Part shown: in pieces, positions 29,347 through 37,858 of the stretch
Position numbering within the stretch: the stretch's first letter is position 1
Layout of the letters: every line of letters starts with the position of its first letter
Assembly (NCBI GenBank): GCA_015068025.1
Contig: SVLH01000003.1
Span: forward strand, 27,018 to 91,017
Length of the DNA stretch: 64,000 bases
Direction: 5' to 3'
From: Oscillospiraceae bacterium
GTDB lineage: Bacteria > Bacillota > Clostridia > Oscillospirales > Oscillospiraceae
Translations under genes and position numbers: made by a program
Notes under the pieces: model-generated
Told to the model about the DNA's origin: nothing
The model's input: only the letters and a program-made list of their open reading frames with translations
Databases searched by the model: none

Positions 29347-30217
29347 AGTCCACACCTCCCAGTTCATAGATAAAGATCTCCTCCAGCGTCAGAGGAATGG
29401 CATCCACCAGCAGCGGCGCATAGGGCGCAAGCCGTGCCGTGGCCTCCTCGGCACCTGCGCGCAGGATGATGGTATGCACCCGGCCGATACGGGACGTATG
29501 CAGAGCGCCCAACTCGGCAGGGACTTCCTCCATGCCCTCGCCAAACACCACCTGCAGCTTCACCATGTTGTCCTGCAGCTGCACAAGACTGCGTTCCAGC
29601 AGCACCTTGCCGTGTTCCATAATGCCTACATGGTCGCAGACATCCTCCAGCTCCCGGAGGTTGTGGGAGGAGACCAGCACCGTGGTGCCCCGCTCTGCCA
29701 CATCGCCCATCATCAAGCTCCAGATCTGGCGGCGCATCACGGGGTCGAGACCGTCCACCGGCTCGTCGAGGATCAGATAGTCCGGCATGCAGGAAAGCGC
29801 CAGCCAGAAGGCCACCTGCTTCTGCATACCCTTGGACAGGCGGCGGATGGCGCGCTTTTCGTCAATGGGAAAGACGTTCTTCAGCTTTTCGTAGCGCTCT
29901 GTGGAAAAGCTGGGGTAAACACCTTTATAAAACCGCATCATGTCCGGGACATTGGCCTGATTAAAATAGTACCAGTCATCGGGAATGGCCGCAATGCGCG
30001 CCTTCAGCGCCGCGTTTTCCCAGATGTCCTGTCCGTCCACGGTGATGACGCCCTCATCCTGCCGGTAAATGCCCGTCAGGTGGCGGATCAGCGTGGACTT
30101 GCCGGCGCCGTTGGGGCCAACTAAACCATATACGCTGCCGGTGGGAACGGTCAGCGTGGCGCCGTCCAGCGCCGCAAAGCCGTCAAAGGTCTTGACGACG
30201 TTTTTTACTTCGATCAT
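29321..30217 (-). CDS. ABC transporter ATP-binding protein
   Basis: Walker A GPNGAGKST; RLSKGMQKQVAFWLALSCMPDYLILDEPVDGLDP. Confidence 0.95.
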   Translation of the reverse strand: MIEVKNVVKTFDGFAALDGATLTVPTGSVYGLVGPNGAGKSTLIRHLTGIYRQDEGVITVDGQDIWENAALKARIAAIPDDWYYFNQANVPDMMRFYKGVYPSFSTERYEKLKNVFPIDEKRAIRRLSKGMQKQVAFWLALSCMPDYLILDEPVDGLDPVMRRQIWSLMMGDVAERGTTVLVSSHNLRELEDVCDHVGIMEHGKVLLERSLVQLQDNMVKLQVVFGEGMEEVPAELGALHTSRIGRVHTIILRAGAEEATARLAPYAPLLVDAIPLTLEEIFIYELGGVDYAVKEIVL

Positions 30218-30609
30218 ACAGGTTCCTCCTCTCCTGTTCCCTTGGAGAAACTTGCGGGGCACTCCTTCACCAGCGCCGCCAGTTCCTCCTCGTCCACACC
30301 CAGATACCGCAGCTCCGCTGCCAGTTCCCGGATCTTCTCCACCAGTTCCCGCTTGCGGCTCTCGCCTCCGTCCACCACGGCGGCGGCAAAGCTGCCCTTG
30401 CCGGGGATGGAGTAGATAAAGCCCTCATTTTCCAGCTCGTTATACGCCCGCTGGATGGTGTTGGGATTGATGGAAAGCTGCTGCGCCAGCGCACGGACCG
30501 AGGGAAGCTTCTCATCCGGCGACATGGCGCCGCTGACGATCAGCTTTTTCAGTCCGTCGCGGATCTGCTCATAGATCGGGCGGGAATCCCGATAATTCAG
30601 CGTGAGCAT
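30214..30609 (-). CDS. GntR family regulator (YtrA-like)
   Basis: RPIYEQIRDGLKKLIVSGAMSPDEKLPSVRALAQQLSINPNTIQRAYNELENEGFIYSIPGKGSF. Confidence 0.95.
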   Translation of the reverse strand: MLTLNYRDSRPIYEQIRDGLKKLIVSGAMSPDEKLPSVRALAQQLSINPNTIQRAYNELENEGFIYSIPGKGSFAAAVVDGGESRKRELVEKIRELAAELRYLGVDEEELAALVKECPASFSKGTGEEEPV

Positions 30610-30613
30610 CCCC

Positions 30614-30715
30614 TCACCTCCTGCTTAAAAAAATCACCAGCGCCACAAGACCGGTCACGGCGGCCGCCACCGCCACACCCAGCGCGATCAATCTCACCAT
30701 AGGAACGCGAACCAT
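30614..30715 (-). CDS. 33-aa membrane micropeptide MVRVPMVRLIALGVAVAAAVTGLVALVIFLSRR
   Basis: Manual translation; SD AGGAGGTGA 4 nt before ATG; hydrophobic core; coupled to the next ORF. Confidence 0.7.
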   Translation of the reverse strand: MVRVPMVRLIALGVAVAAAVTGLVALVIFLSRR

Positions 30716-30719
30716 TTCG

Positions 30720-30806
30720 TCACCTCCTGCTCAAAAAGAATACCAACAGTGCAAATACTGTAAACAAAACGACGCCGCCGATCAGCGCCAGAGGAACTAT
30801 CGCCAT
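30720..30806 (-). CDS. 28-aa membrane micropeptide MAIVPLALIGGVVLFTVFALLVFFLSRR
   Basis: Manual translation; SD GGGAGGTGA before ATG; same C-terminal FLSRR* as the downstream micropeptide. Confidence 0.7.
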   Translation of the reverse strand: MAIVPLALIGGVVLFTVFALLVFFLSRR

Positions 30807-30827
30807 ACAGGTCACCTCCCGTGTCAA

Positions 30828-30852
30828 ACTGTATCAACTGTATTAGTACAGT
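30828..30852 (-). promoter_or_regulatory. Candidate GntR operator
   Basis: ACTGTATTAGTACAGT inverted repeat (30837-30852) plus an extra direct half-site AACTGTAT. Confidence 0.6.
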
Positions 30853-31046
30853 TAGGCTATCACGGCGAGGAACCGCTGTCAATTACAATTTGGTAACAAT
30901 GGAACTTTTTTGCTTTTGCGCCGCTTTCTTGTGGTCGGCGCGCCGCGGAAACACTATCTGTGGTGCGCAGTGCAAAAAAATTGGCAAAGAAACGGAATTT
31001 GTCCGGGAAACGCGGATAAAATTGTTCAAAAATAAGAAAAATCCTC

Positions 31047-31075
31047 TTTACATCCGCACTTTTGTATGGTATGGT
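31047..31075 (+). promoter_or_regulatory. rpsO promoter
   Basis: TTTACA-N17-TATGGT. Confidence 0.5.
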
Positions 31076-31172
31076 ATTTGGGCACGCGAATGTGCGAAAC
31101 AGCCCTGAAGCTTCGTTTTGCGGATTGTTCACCTGTCCCGGGACGCAGTTTTGCGGGTAATATTTATGAAAG

Positions 31173-31451
31173 GTGGAAACTACCATGCTGCGCAAAGAAC
31201 AGAAGACTGCTATCATCGACGCCAACCGTACCCACGAGACCGACACCGGCTCCCCCGAGGTTCAGATCGCTATCCTGACCGAGCGGATCAATGTGCTCAC
31301 CGAGCACATGCGCGCCAATCCCCAGGACAAGCACTCCAACCGCGGCCTGCTGAAGATGGTCGGTAAGCGCCGCAGCCTGCTGGATTACCTGCAGAAGAAG
31401 GACATCGAGCGCTATCGTGCTCTGATCGCCAAGCTGGGCATCCGTAAGTAA
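31173..31451 (+). CDS. rpsO: 30S ribosomal protein S15
   Basis: [49 protein letters not shown]; likely start MLRKEQK at about 31185. Confidence 0.97.
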   Translation: METTMLRKEQKTAIIDANRTHETDTGSPEVQIAILTERINVLTEHMRANPQDKHSNRGLLKMVGKRRSLLDYLQKKDIERYRALIAKLGIRK

Positions 31452-31459
31452 GCAGCAAC

Positions 31460-31492
31460 CGGGGTGACGGAGGCAACTCCGTCACCCTTTTC
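31460..31492 (+). terminator. rpsO terminator
   Basis: GGGTGACGGAGGCAACTCCGTCACCCTTTT. Confidence 0.85.
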
Positions 31493-31646
31493 TGCAATTT
31501 TTCCCGAAAAAACCGTGTATTCGCCGGGAGACGCTGCCTTTTGTGTTTGAAACTGTGCCTGAAATCACGAGGATTTTCCTCCGCTTCGGACATGCTTTCA
31601 AATACGAAAAGCGCGCTCCCGAGCACCAAAGAAAAGGAGCAACTCT

Positions 31647-33797
31647 ATGTCTACCATTATCACCCAAAGACAGTACCCCGGCTACCGCAAGTATGAGATG
31701 GATCTGGCCGGCCGCCCCCTGACGCTGGAAGTCGGCAAGATCGCCGAGCTGGCCAACGCCGCCGTCATGGTCGGCTACGGCGACACCCGCGTGCTGGTGT
31801 GCGCCACCGCTGCCCCCCGTCCCCGTGACGGCATTGACTTCTTCCCTCTGTCTGTCGACTTTGAGGAGAAGATGTACGCCGTGGGCCGCATCCCCGGCAG
31901 CTTCAACCGCCGCGAGGGCCGTCCCGGCGAGAAGGGCATCCTGACCAGCCGCGTCATCGACCGCCCCATCCGCCCCCTGTTCCCCTATGACTTCCGCAAC
32001 GATGTGTCTATTATGGCCACCGTGATGGCTGTTGACCACGACTGCTCTCCCGAGATCGCCGCTCTGATCGGCACCTCCGCCGCTCTGGCCATCTCCGACA
32101 TCCCCTGGAACGGCCCCGTGGGCGCCGTGAAGATGGGTCTGGTGGACGGCAAGCTGGTCATCAACCCCAACGCCGAGGAGAACAAGGTTTCCGATCTGGA
32201 CGTCACCGTGGTCTCCACCGGCAAGAAGGTCGTCATGATCGAGGCCGGCGCCAACGAAGTGCCCAACGACAAGATGTTCGAGGCCATCCGGCTGGCCCAC
32301 GAGGAGAACCAGAAGCAGATCGCCCTGATCAACCAGATGGTCACCGAGATCGGCAAGGCCAAGTTTGACTATCCCCACGCCGACTTCGATCAGGTCCTGT
32401 TCGACAAGATCGTTGCTGACTTCATGGACGAGGCCAAAGCCGCCATGGACACCGACGACAAGAACGTCCGTGAGGCTCGTTGGAACGCCATGATCGAGAA
32501 GTGGCACGAGAAGTATCTCGAGGAGCATCCCAACATGGATCAGTACCTCGAGGAGATCACCTACAAGTTCCAGAAGAAGATCGTCAAGGCATGGCTGCTG
32601 CAGGGCCACCGTGTTGACGGCCGTCAGAAGAACGAGATCCGCCCCCTCAGCGCCGAGGTTTCCGTTCTGCCCCGCGTCCACGGCTCCGGCCTGTTCACCC
32701 GCGGCCAGACGCAGGTTCTGTCCGTTGCCACCCTGGATACCCTCTCCGCCAACCAGAAGCTGGACACCATCTGGGAAGAGACCGAGAAGCGCTATATGCA
32801 CCACTACAACTTCCCCGGCTACTCCGTCGGCGAAGCAAAGCCCTCCCGCTCCCCCGGCCGTCGTGAGATCGGCCACGGCGCTCTGGCCGAGCGTGCCCTG
32901 CTGCCCGTGATCCCCTCTGTGGAGGAGTTCCCCTACGCCATCCGCGTGGTCTCCGAGGTCGTTTCCTCCAACGGTTCCACCTCCCAGGGCTCCATCTGCG
33001 GCTCCACGCTGGCTCTGATGGACGCCGGCGTGCCCATCAAGGCTCCTGTTGCCGGTATCTCCTGCGGTCTGATCCAGGACGATGACGGCTCCTTCACCAC
33101 CTTCATCGACATCCAGGGTGTTGAGGACTTCCACGGCGAGATGGACTTCAAGGTCGCCGGTACCAAGGCCGGTATCACCGCCATCCAGATGGACCTGAAG
33201 AACGACGGTCTGACCATGGAGATCATCAAGGAAGCGCTGGACACCACCTATGACGCCCGCGTGCAGATCCTCGACCAGATCATGCTGCCCGTCATCGCCG
33301 AGCCTCGTGCCGAGGTGAGCAAGTATGCTCCCAAGATGCTGACCATGCACATCGATCCCGACAAGATCCGTGACGTTATCGGCAAGGGCGGCTCCGTCAT
33401 CCAGAAGATCGTGGCCGACACCGGCGCCAAGATCGACATCAACGACGACGGTTCCATCTTCATCGCCGCTCCCAACCCCGAGAGCTGCAACGCCGCCAAG
33501 AAGTGCATCGACGACATCGTGTTTGTGCCCGAAGTCGGCGCCCTGTACTATGGCCGCGTTGTCCGCCTGATGACCTTCGGCGCCTTCGTGGAGCTGGCTC
33601 CCGGCAAGGACGGTCTGGTCCACATCTCCAAGCTGGCCGAAAAGCGCATCGAGAAGGTGGAGGACGCCTGCAAGATCGGCGATATGATGTGGGTCAAGGT
33701 CACCGAGATCGACGAGAAGGGCCGCGTGAACCTCTCTCACAAGGACGCTCTGCGTGAGATCGCCGAGAAGGAAGCCAACGGCGAGCGCGTAAAGTAA
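31647..33797 (+). CDS. pnp: Polynucleotide phosphorylase
   Basis: RNase PH domains, KH ([16 protein letters not shown]) and S1 ([32 protein letters not shown]). Confidence 0.98.
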   Translation: MSTIITQRQYPGYRKYEMDLAGRPLTLEVGKIAELANAAVMVGYGDTRVLVCATAAPRPRDGIDFFPLSVDFEEKMYAVGRIPGSFNRREGRPGEKGILTSRVIDRPIRPLFPYDFRNDVSIMATVMAVDHDCSPEIAALIGTSAALAISDIPWNGPVGAVKMGLVDGKLVINPNAEENKVSDLDVTVVSTGKKVVMIEAGANEVPNDKMFEAIRLAHEENQKQIALINQMVTEIGKAKFDYPHADFDQVLFDKIVADFMDEAKAAMDTDDKNVREARWNAMIEKWHEKYLEEHPNMDQYLEEITYKFQKKIVKAWLLQGHRVDGRQKNEIRPLSAEVSVLPRVHGSGLFTRGQTQVLSVATLDTLSANQKLDTIWEETEKRYMHHYNFPGYSVGEAKPSRSPGRREIGHGALAERALLPVIPSVEEFPYAIRVVSEVVSSNGSTSQGSICGSTLALMDAGVPIKAPVAGISCGLIQDDDGSFTTFIDIQGVEDFHGEMDFKVAGTKAGITAIQMDLKNDGLTMEIIKEALDTTYDARVQILDQIMLPVIAEPRAEVSKYAPKMLTMHIDPDKIRDVIGKGGSVIQKIVADTGAKIDINDDGSIFIAAPNPESCNAAKKCIDDIVFVPEVGALYYGRVVRLMTFGAFVELAPGKDGLVHISKLAEKRIEKVEDACKIGDMMWVKVTEIDEKGRVNLSHKDALREIAEKEANGERVK

Positions 33798-33820
33798 GGT
33801 TTTCCCATCCGAATACAGAA

Positions 33821-33850
33821 AGGACGAGCCATACGGCTCGTCCTTTTTTT
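33821..33850 (+). terminator. pnp terminator
   Basis: AAGGACGAGCCATACGGCTCGTCCTTTTTTT. Confidence 0.88.
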
Positions 33851-33884
33851 GTGTTAAAAAAACGCCCTCCTCTTTGAAGGCCAC

Positions 33885-34070
33885 TTAAGCGGTTTCCGCC
33901 TCTGTTGCGGGGGCGGCGGCTCCGCCTGCCGAGATATATTGTTCCTCCGTCTGCTGCTGGGCGCGGATGAGGACGGACTTTGCTGCGCCGAAGTTCATCT
34001 GCTCCATCGCCTCCACCGCATCGGTGCAGGCGTTGAACAGCCGCGTGTATAGTTTCTGATAGTCCGGCAT
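33885..34070 (-). CDS. Small hypothetical protein of a type common near Firmicutes mobile DNA
   Basis: MPDYQKLYTRLFNACTDAVEAMEQMNFGAAKSVLIRAQQQTEEQYISAGG. Confidence 0.65.
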   Translation of the reverse strand: MPDYQKLYTRLFNACTDAVEAMEQMNFGAAKSVLIRAQQQTEEQYISAGGAAAPATEAETA

Positions 34071-34093
34071 AAAATTACCCCGAGCCAAGTTTA

Positions 34094-34131
34094 GGACATA
34101 TTGTCCAGAAAGCCAATAGGACGTATTGTCC
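34094..34131. promoter_or_regulatory. Paired operators TAGGACRTATTGTCC
   Basis: GGACATATTGTCC (34094-34106) and GGACGTATTGTCC (34119-34131), 25 bp apart, between divergent genes. Confidence 0.65.
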
Positions 34132-34377
34132 TGCGCTATGCTGATTTTGGTGATGCTTGTGACATTAAGAATTCGTGATTTGCGAGAAGATGCAGATTTA
34201 AAACAACGCCAATTGGCCGAACTTCTGCACTGTGACCAGTCTCTTTATTCCAAATACGAGCGGGAAGATCGTCCGTTGCCGTTGGAGTATGCCGAAAAAC
34301 TGGCAGACTTTTACAATGTCAGCGTGGATTATCTGCTGGGCCGCACGGCAATCAAGACCCCATATCCGAAAAAGTAA
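34126..34377 (+). CDS. XRE-family HTH regulator
   Basis: LREDADLKQRQLAELLHCDQSLYSKYEREDRPLPLEYAEKLADFYNVSVDYLLGRT; exact start uncertain. Confidence 0.9.
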   Translation: MSCAMLILVMLVTLRIRDLREDADLKQRQLAELLHCDQSLYSKYEREDRPLPLEYAEKLADFYNVSVDYLLGRTAIKTPYPKK

Positions 34378-34405
34378 GAGGAAGGCTTCCGCCTTCCTCT
34401 CTTTT
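34377..34405 (+). terminator. Terminator downstream of the XRE gene
   Basis: AGAGGAAGGCTTCCGCCTTCCTCTCTTTTCTT. Confidence 0.7.
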
Positions 34406-34577
34406 CTTAAAAAATGTTGGGGAGAGATCTTTGGCGCAAAGCCCCCTCCCCAACACCCCTCCAGAAACGTGGGGGCGTTTCGCCTTCGCCCCCACACCCC
34501 CTAACGACTCAAAAGAGGGGGCTGCGGCCCCCTCCTTTGGATTCCACCCCCATGGGGGCGTTCTCCCGGAGGGGATT

Positions 34578-34697
34578 CCAAAGGGGAGGGGCGCCCCCCT
34601 CCTCTTTGTGTCGGTTCAAGGGGGTCCGGGGGGAAATCGAAATCCCCCCGGGTTTCTCTTCGCGGGGTTTGGGGGCGGTTCTCTTTTCAAAAGAGAA
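34578..34697 (+). repeat. Dispersed intergenic hairpin repeat, copy B
   Basis: Same blocks as 16021-16139: CCAAAGGGGAGGGGC, CTTTGTGTCGGTTCAAGGGGG, GGGGGGAAATCGAAATCCCCCCGGGTTTCTCTT, TTCTCTTTTCAAAAGAGAA. Confidence 0.8.
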
Positions 34698-34821
34698 TGG
34701 CCCCCAAGCGTTCCTTGCCTCAGGCAAATGAGCGACCGGCTTTCAAATGCCCGTGGTTTTTTTCGCTTCCTTGTGCTACAATACCGTCAGAAACGTTGAT
34801 TTTTGCAAAGGATGTGACTTT

Positions 34822-36210
34822 ATGGACATCATCGCCGCCATTTCCACCGGAAATTCCGTCTGCGCCATCGGCATCGTCCGCGTGTCCGGCGCGGGCTGCT
34901 TTGAAGCGTGCGACAAAGTCTTTCGCGCCATGAACGGCAAGGCCTTTTCCGCCCAGACGCCCAGAACGATGATCTACGGCGACATGCTGGACGCCGAGGG
35001 TCGGCTCCTCGACCGGGGACTGGCCGTCCGCTTCCCCGCTCCCCACAGCTACACCGGCGAGGACAGCGCCGAGTTCCACTGCCACGGTTCCCCCGTGGTA
35101 CTGCGGGAACTGCTCTCCGCCCTGTTTGCCGCCGGTGCACGGCAGGCAAGAAAAGGCGAATTCACCCGCCGCGCCTTTTTGAACGGGCAGCTGGATCTGA
35201 CACAGGCCGAGGCGGTCATCGACCTCATCGACGCAGAGACGGCTGCCGCCGCCCGCAACGCTGCCGCCCAGCTGGACGGCGGTCTGCGCCGGGTGCTGGA
35301 GCCGATTCAGGATACGCTGCTGGACATCTCCTCCCGCTTCTACGCCGTGGTGGACTACCCCGACGAGGACATTGAGGATATTCGTCCGGAGGACATTGCG
35401 CAGGCACTGGCCTCCGCCGACAAGTCCCTGACCCGGCTGCTGGCTACCTGTCGGCGGGGCACGGTTCTGAAATCCGGTGTGCGCACCGCCATCGTGGGTC
35501 GCCCCAACGCCGGCAAGTCCTCGCTGCTCAATGCGCTGGCCGGTTTCGACCGCGCCATCGTCACCGACATTCCCGGCACCACCCGGGACACCGTGGAGGA
35601 AAGTGTCCTCTGCGGCGGTACGCTGCTGCGGCTCATCGACACCGCAGGCATCCGTGACACGGAGGACACCGTGGAGCAGCTGGGCGTGGAGCGCTCCCGC
35701 GCCGCTATGGAAAGCGCCGAGCTGGTGCTGGCCGTGGTGGACGGCTCCGCCCCCGTAACGGAGGCGGATATGCCCTTCCTCCTCTCTGCTGCAAAGAAAG
35801 CTTCGTGGATCCTGGTCTGGTCCAAGGCGGACATCACGCCCGCCGATGCCTTTCTCGATTTTCCCATGCCCCTTTCCGCGGAATATCACGCTCCCGCCGC
35901 CGTGGTGCAGCTCTCCTCCGTCACCGGAGCAGGGCTGGATACGCTGGAGCAGGCCGTTTCCGCCCTGTTTCCCGCCGAGGGTGGCGCAGACGCCGGCACC
36001 CTCCTCACCGACCGCCGACAGGAGGAATCGGCACTGCGCGCCCGGGATGCGGTGCGCCGCGCGGCACAGGCGCTGGAATGTGGCCTGACCCCCGATGCCA
36101 TCCTCACCGATGTGGAGGAGGCGCTGGACGCACTGGGCGAGCTGACCGGCCGCAGCGCAAAAGAGGAGATTGTCTCCCGCATTTTTTCCCGCTTCTGCGT
36201 CGGGAAATAA
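34822..36210 (+). CDS. mnmE: tRNA modification GTPase MnmE
   Basis: MDIIAAISTGNSVCAIGIVRVSG; GRPNAGKSSLLNALAG; C-terminal FCVGK. Confidence 0.97.
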   Translation: MDIIAAISTGNSVCAIGIVRVSGAGCFEACDKVFRAMNGKAFSAQTPRTMIYGDMLDAEGRLLDRGLAVRFPAPHSYTGEDSAEFHCHGSPVVLRELLSALFAAGARQARKGEFTRRAFLNGQLDLTQAEAVIDLIDAETAAAARNAAAQLDGGLRRVLEPIQDTLLDISSRFYAVVDYPDEDIEDIRPEDIAQALASADKSLTRLLATCRRGTVLKSGVRTAIVGRPNAGKSSLLNALAGFDRAIVTDIPGTTRDTVEESVLCGGTLLRLIDTAGIRDTEDTVEQLGVERSRAAMESAELVLAVVDGSAPVTEADMPFLLSAAKKASWILVWSKADITPADAFLDFPMPLSAEYHAPAAVVQLSSVTGAGLDTLEQAVSALFPAEGGADAGTLLTDRRQEESALRARDAVRRAAQALECGLTPDAILTDVEEALDALGELTGRSAKEEIVSRIFSRFCVGK

Positions 36211-36306
36211 AGACAATATTAATTTCCATGGAATATGGTTTACAAAACCATATTTCTGTGATACAATGCGTTTCGAAGCGAACTTTTACCGTTAGGAGGC
36301 TTCTCC

Positions 36307-36855
36307 ATGGAGGATTTGACTGCCCTGCAAGAACGGCTGCGCCAGCAGCGGCCGGTGGACTGGGATCATCTGCCGGATTTTGCGCTTTACATGGATCAGG
36401 TACTCAGCTATATGGATCGGCAGGTTCTGCGCTTTGACGAAAGCGATGCCCTTACCGCGGCCATGGTGAACAACTACACCAAAAGCGGCCTCGTCCCCCG
36501 GGCCGAGGGAAAGAAATACAACCGGGAGCATCTGGCCTATCTCACCGCCATCTGCGTGCTCAAGCAGGTGCTTTCCGCCAAGGATATCGATCTGCTGATC
36601 CGGGAGTCCATTCAGGGCGCATCCACCGTGGAACAGGGCTACGCCAGCTTCTGCACCGGTCTGGACAAGGCGCTGAACGCCGTGGCGGACGAGATGGCAG
36701 ACCGCTCTGTGGATTCACTGGCTTACGAGGCCATCCACTTTGCCCTTCTCAGCTACGCCGCCGGCGTGGCATGCAACCGCTATGTGGCGCTGCTCCGGCA
36801 GGAAAAGGGCGTCGAGGCCCCCGCCGCAAAAAAAGCCCGGAAGGAGAACGATTGA
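36307..36855 (+). CDS. DUF1836 domain protein
   Basis: DQVLSYMDRQVLRFD..LTAAMVNNYTKSGLVPRAEGKKYNREHLAYLTAICVLKQVLS. Confidence 0.85.
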   Translation: MEDLTALQERLRQQRPVDWDHLPDFALYMDQVLSYMDRQVLRFDESDALTAAMVNNYTKSGLVPRAEGKKYNREHLAYLTAICVLKQVLSAKDIDLLIRESIQGASTVEQGYASFCTGLDKALNAVADEMADRSVDSLAYEAIHFALLSYAAGVACNRYVALLRQEKGVEAPAAKKARKEND

Positions 36856-36856
36856 G

Positions 36857-37729
36857 ATGAGAGAATTTGTCATCATGACCGACAGCTGCTGCGACCTGAC
36901 AGCAGAAATGGCCGCCGATCTGGAACTGGAAGTCCTTCCTCTGCGGCTTTTGATGAACGAAAAGGATTACCGCAACTATCTGGACGGCCGGGAGATCGGC
37001 TTCAAGGCGTTTTATGACTGCATGCGCAGCGGCAGCATGGGCGCTACCTCCGCCGCCAGCGTGGGTGAATTCGAGGACGCCATGCGCCCCATTCTGGCCA
37101 CCGGCAAGGACATCCTGTACGTCGGCTTCTCCTCGGCTCTGTCCACCACGTATCAGTCCTCCGTGATCGCCGCGGAGCAGCTGCGGGAGGAGTTCCCCGA
37201 CGCGGACATCCGCGTGGTGAATTCCAAGTGCGCTTCCATGGGTCAGGGTCTGCTGGTCTGGCTGTGCGCGCAGCAGAAGAAGGCAGGCAAGTCCCTTGCC
37301 GAGGTTTGCGAATACTGTGAAAAAAACATCCCCTCCCTGTGTCACTGGTTCACCGTGGACGATCTGTTCCACCTCAAGCGTGGCGGCCGTGTCAGCGCCG
37401 CCACGGCACTGGTGGGCACCATGCTCTCCATCAAACCCGTTCTTCATGTGGACGACGAGGGCCGCCTTATCAACGTGGGCAAGGCTCGCGGCCGCAAGGC
37501 CTCTCTGCTGGCTCTGGTGGACAACATGGAAAAAACCGCTGTTGACCCCGCCAATCAGACCGTGTTCATCTCCCACGGCGACTGTCTGGCGGACGCGCAG
37601 TTCGTAGCCGCCGAAGTCGAAAAGCGCTTCGGCACCCGTGACATCCGCATCAGCTATGTGGGCCCTGTCATCGGAAACCACACCGGCGCCGGCGTGGTGG
37701 CGCTGTTCTTCCTGGGCAGCAAGCGGTAA
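36857..37729 (+). CDS. DegV family fatty-acid binding protein
   Basis: MREFVIMTDSCCDLTAEMAADLELEVLPLRL; GNHTGAGVVALFFLG. Confidence 0.94.
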   Translation: MREFVIMTDSCCDLTAEMAADLELEVLPLRLLMNEKDYRNYLDGREIGFKAFYDCMRSGSMGATSAASVGEFEDAMRPILATGKDILYVGFSSALSTTYQSSVIAAEQLREEFPDADIRVVNSKCASMGQGLLVWLCAQQKKAGKSLAEVCEYCEKNIPSLCHWFTVDDLFHLKRGGRVSAATALVGTMLSIKPVLHVDDEGRLINVGKARGRKASLLALVDNMEKTAVDPANQTVFISHGDCLADAQFVAAEVEKRFGTRDIRISYVGPVIGNHTGAGVVALFFLGSKR

Positions 37730-37760
37730 ATTCGTCTTTCCAAACATCCGTGTATGTGAT

Positions 37761-37807
37761 AAAATCCGTTTGAGGGCCGGCGCAGCCGCCTTCAAACGGA
37801 TTTTTCT
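37761..37807 (+). terminator. Terminator downstream of the DegV gene
   Basis: AAAATCCGTTTGA...TTCAAACGGATTTTT. Confidence 0.8.
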
Positions 37808-37858
37808 GCTGCCTTGCTGCGGCGTTTCTCAACAAACCGATTGGGAGGTTTCTGTACA

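Noticed and set aside
30853-31046. Chromosomal origin (oriC) at the strand switch
   Set aside because: No dnaA/dnaN, no cluster of TTATCCACA-type boxes seen; polarity alone is insufficient.
31482-33884. 800-aa - strand ORF antisense to pnp
   Set aside because: Exact shadow of pnp with low-complexity Gly/Asp/Val/Leu/His composition; no independent start signals.
33885-34377. Prophage or ICE remnant
   Set aside because: Only a small ORF and an XRE gene; no integrase, att repeats or structural genes. Kept only as a regulatory observation.
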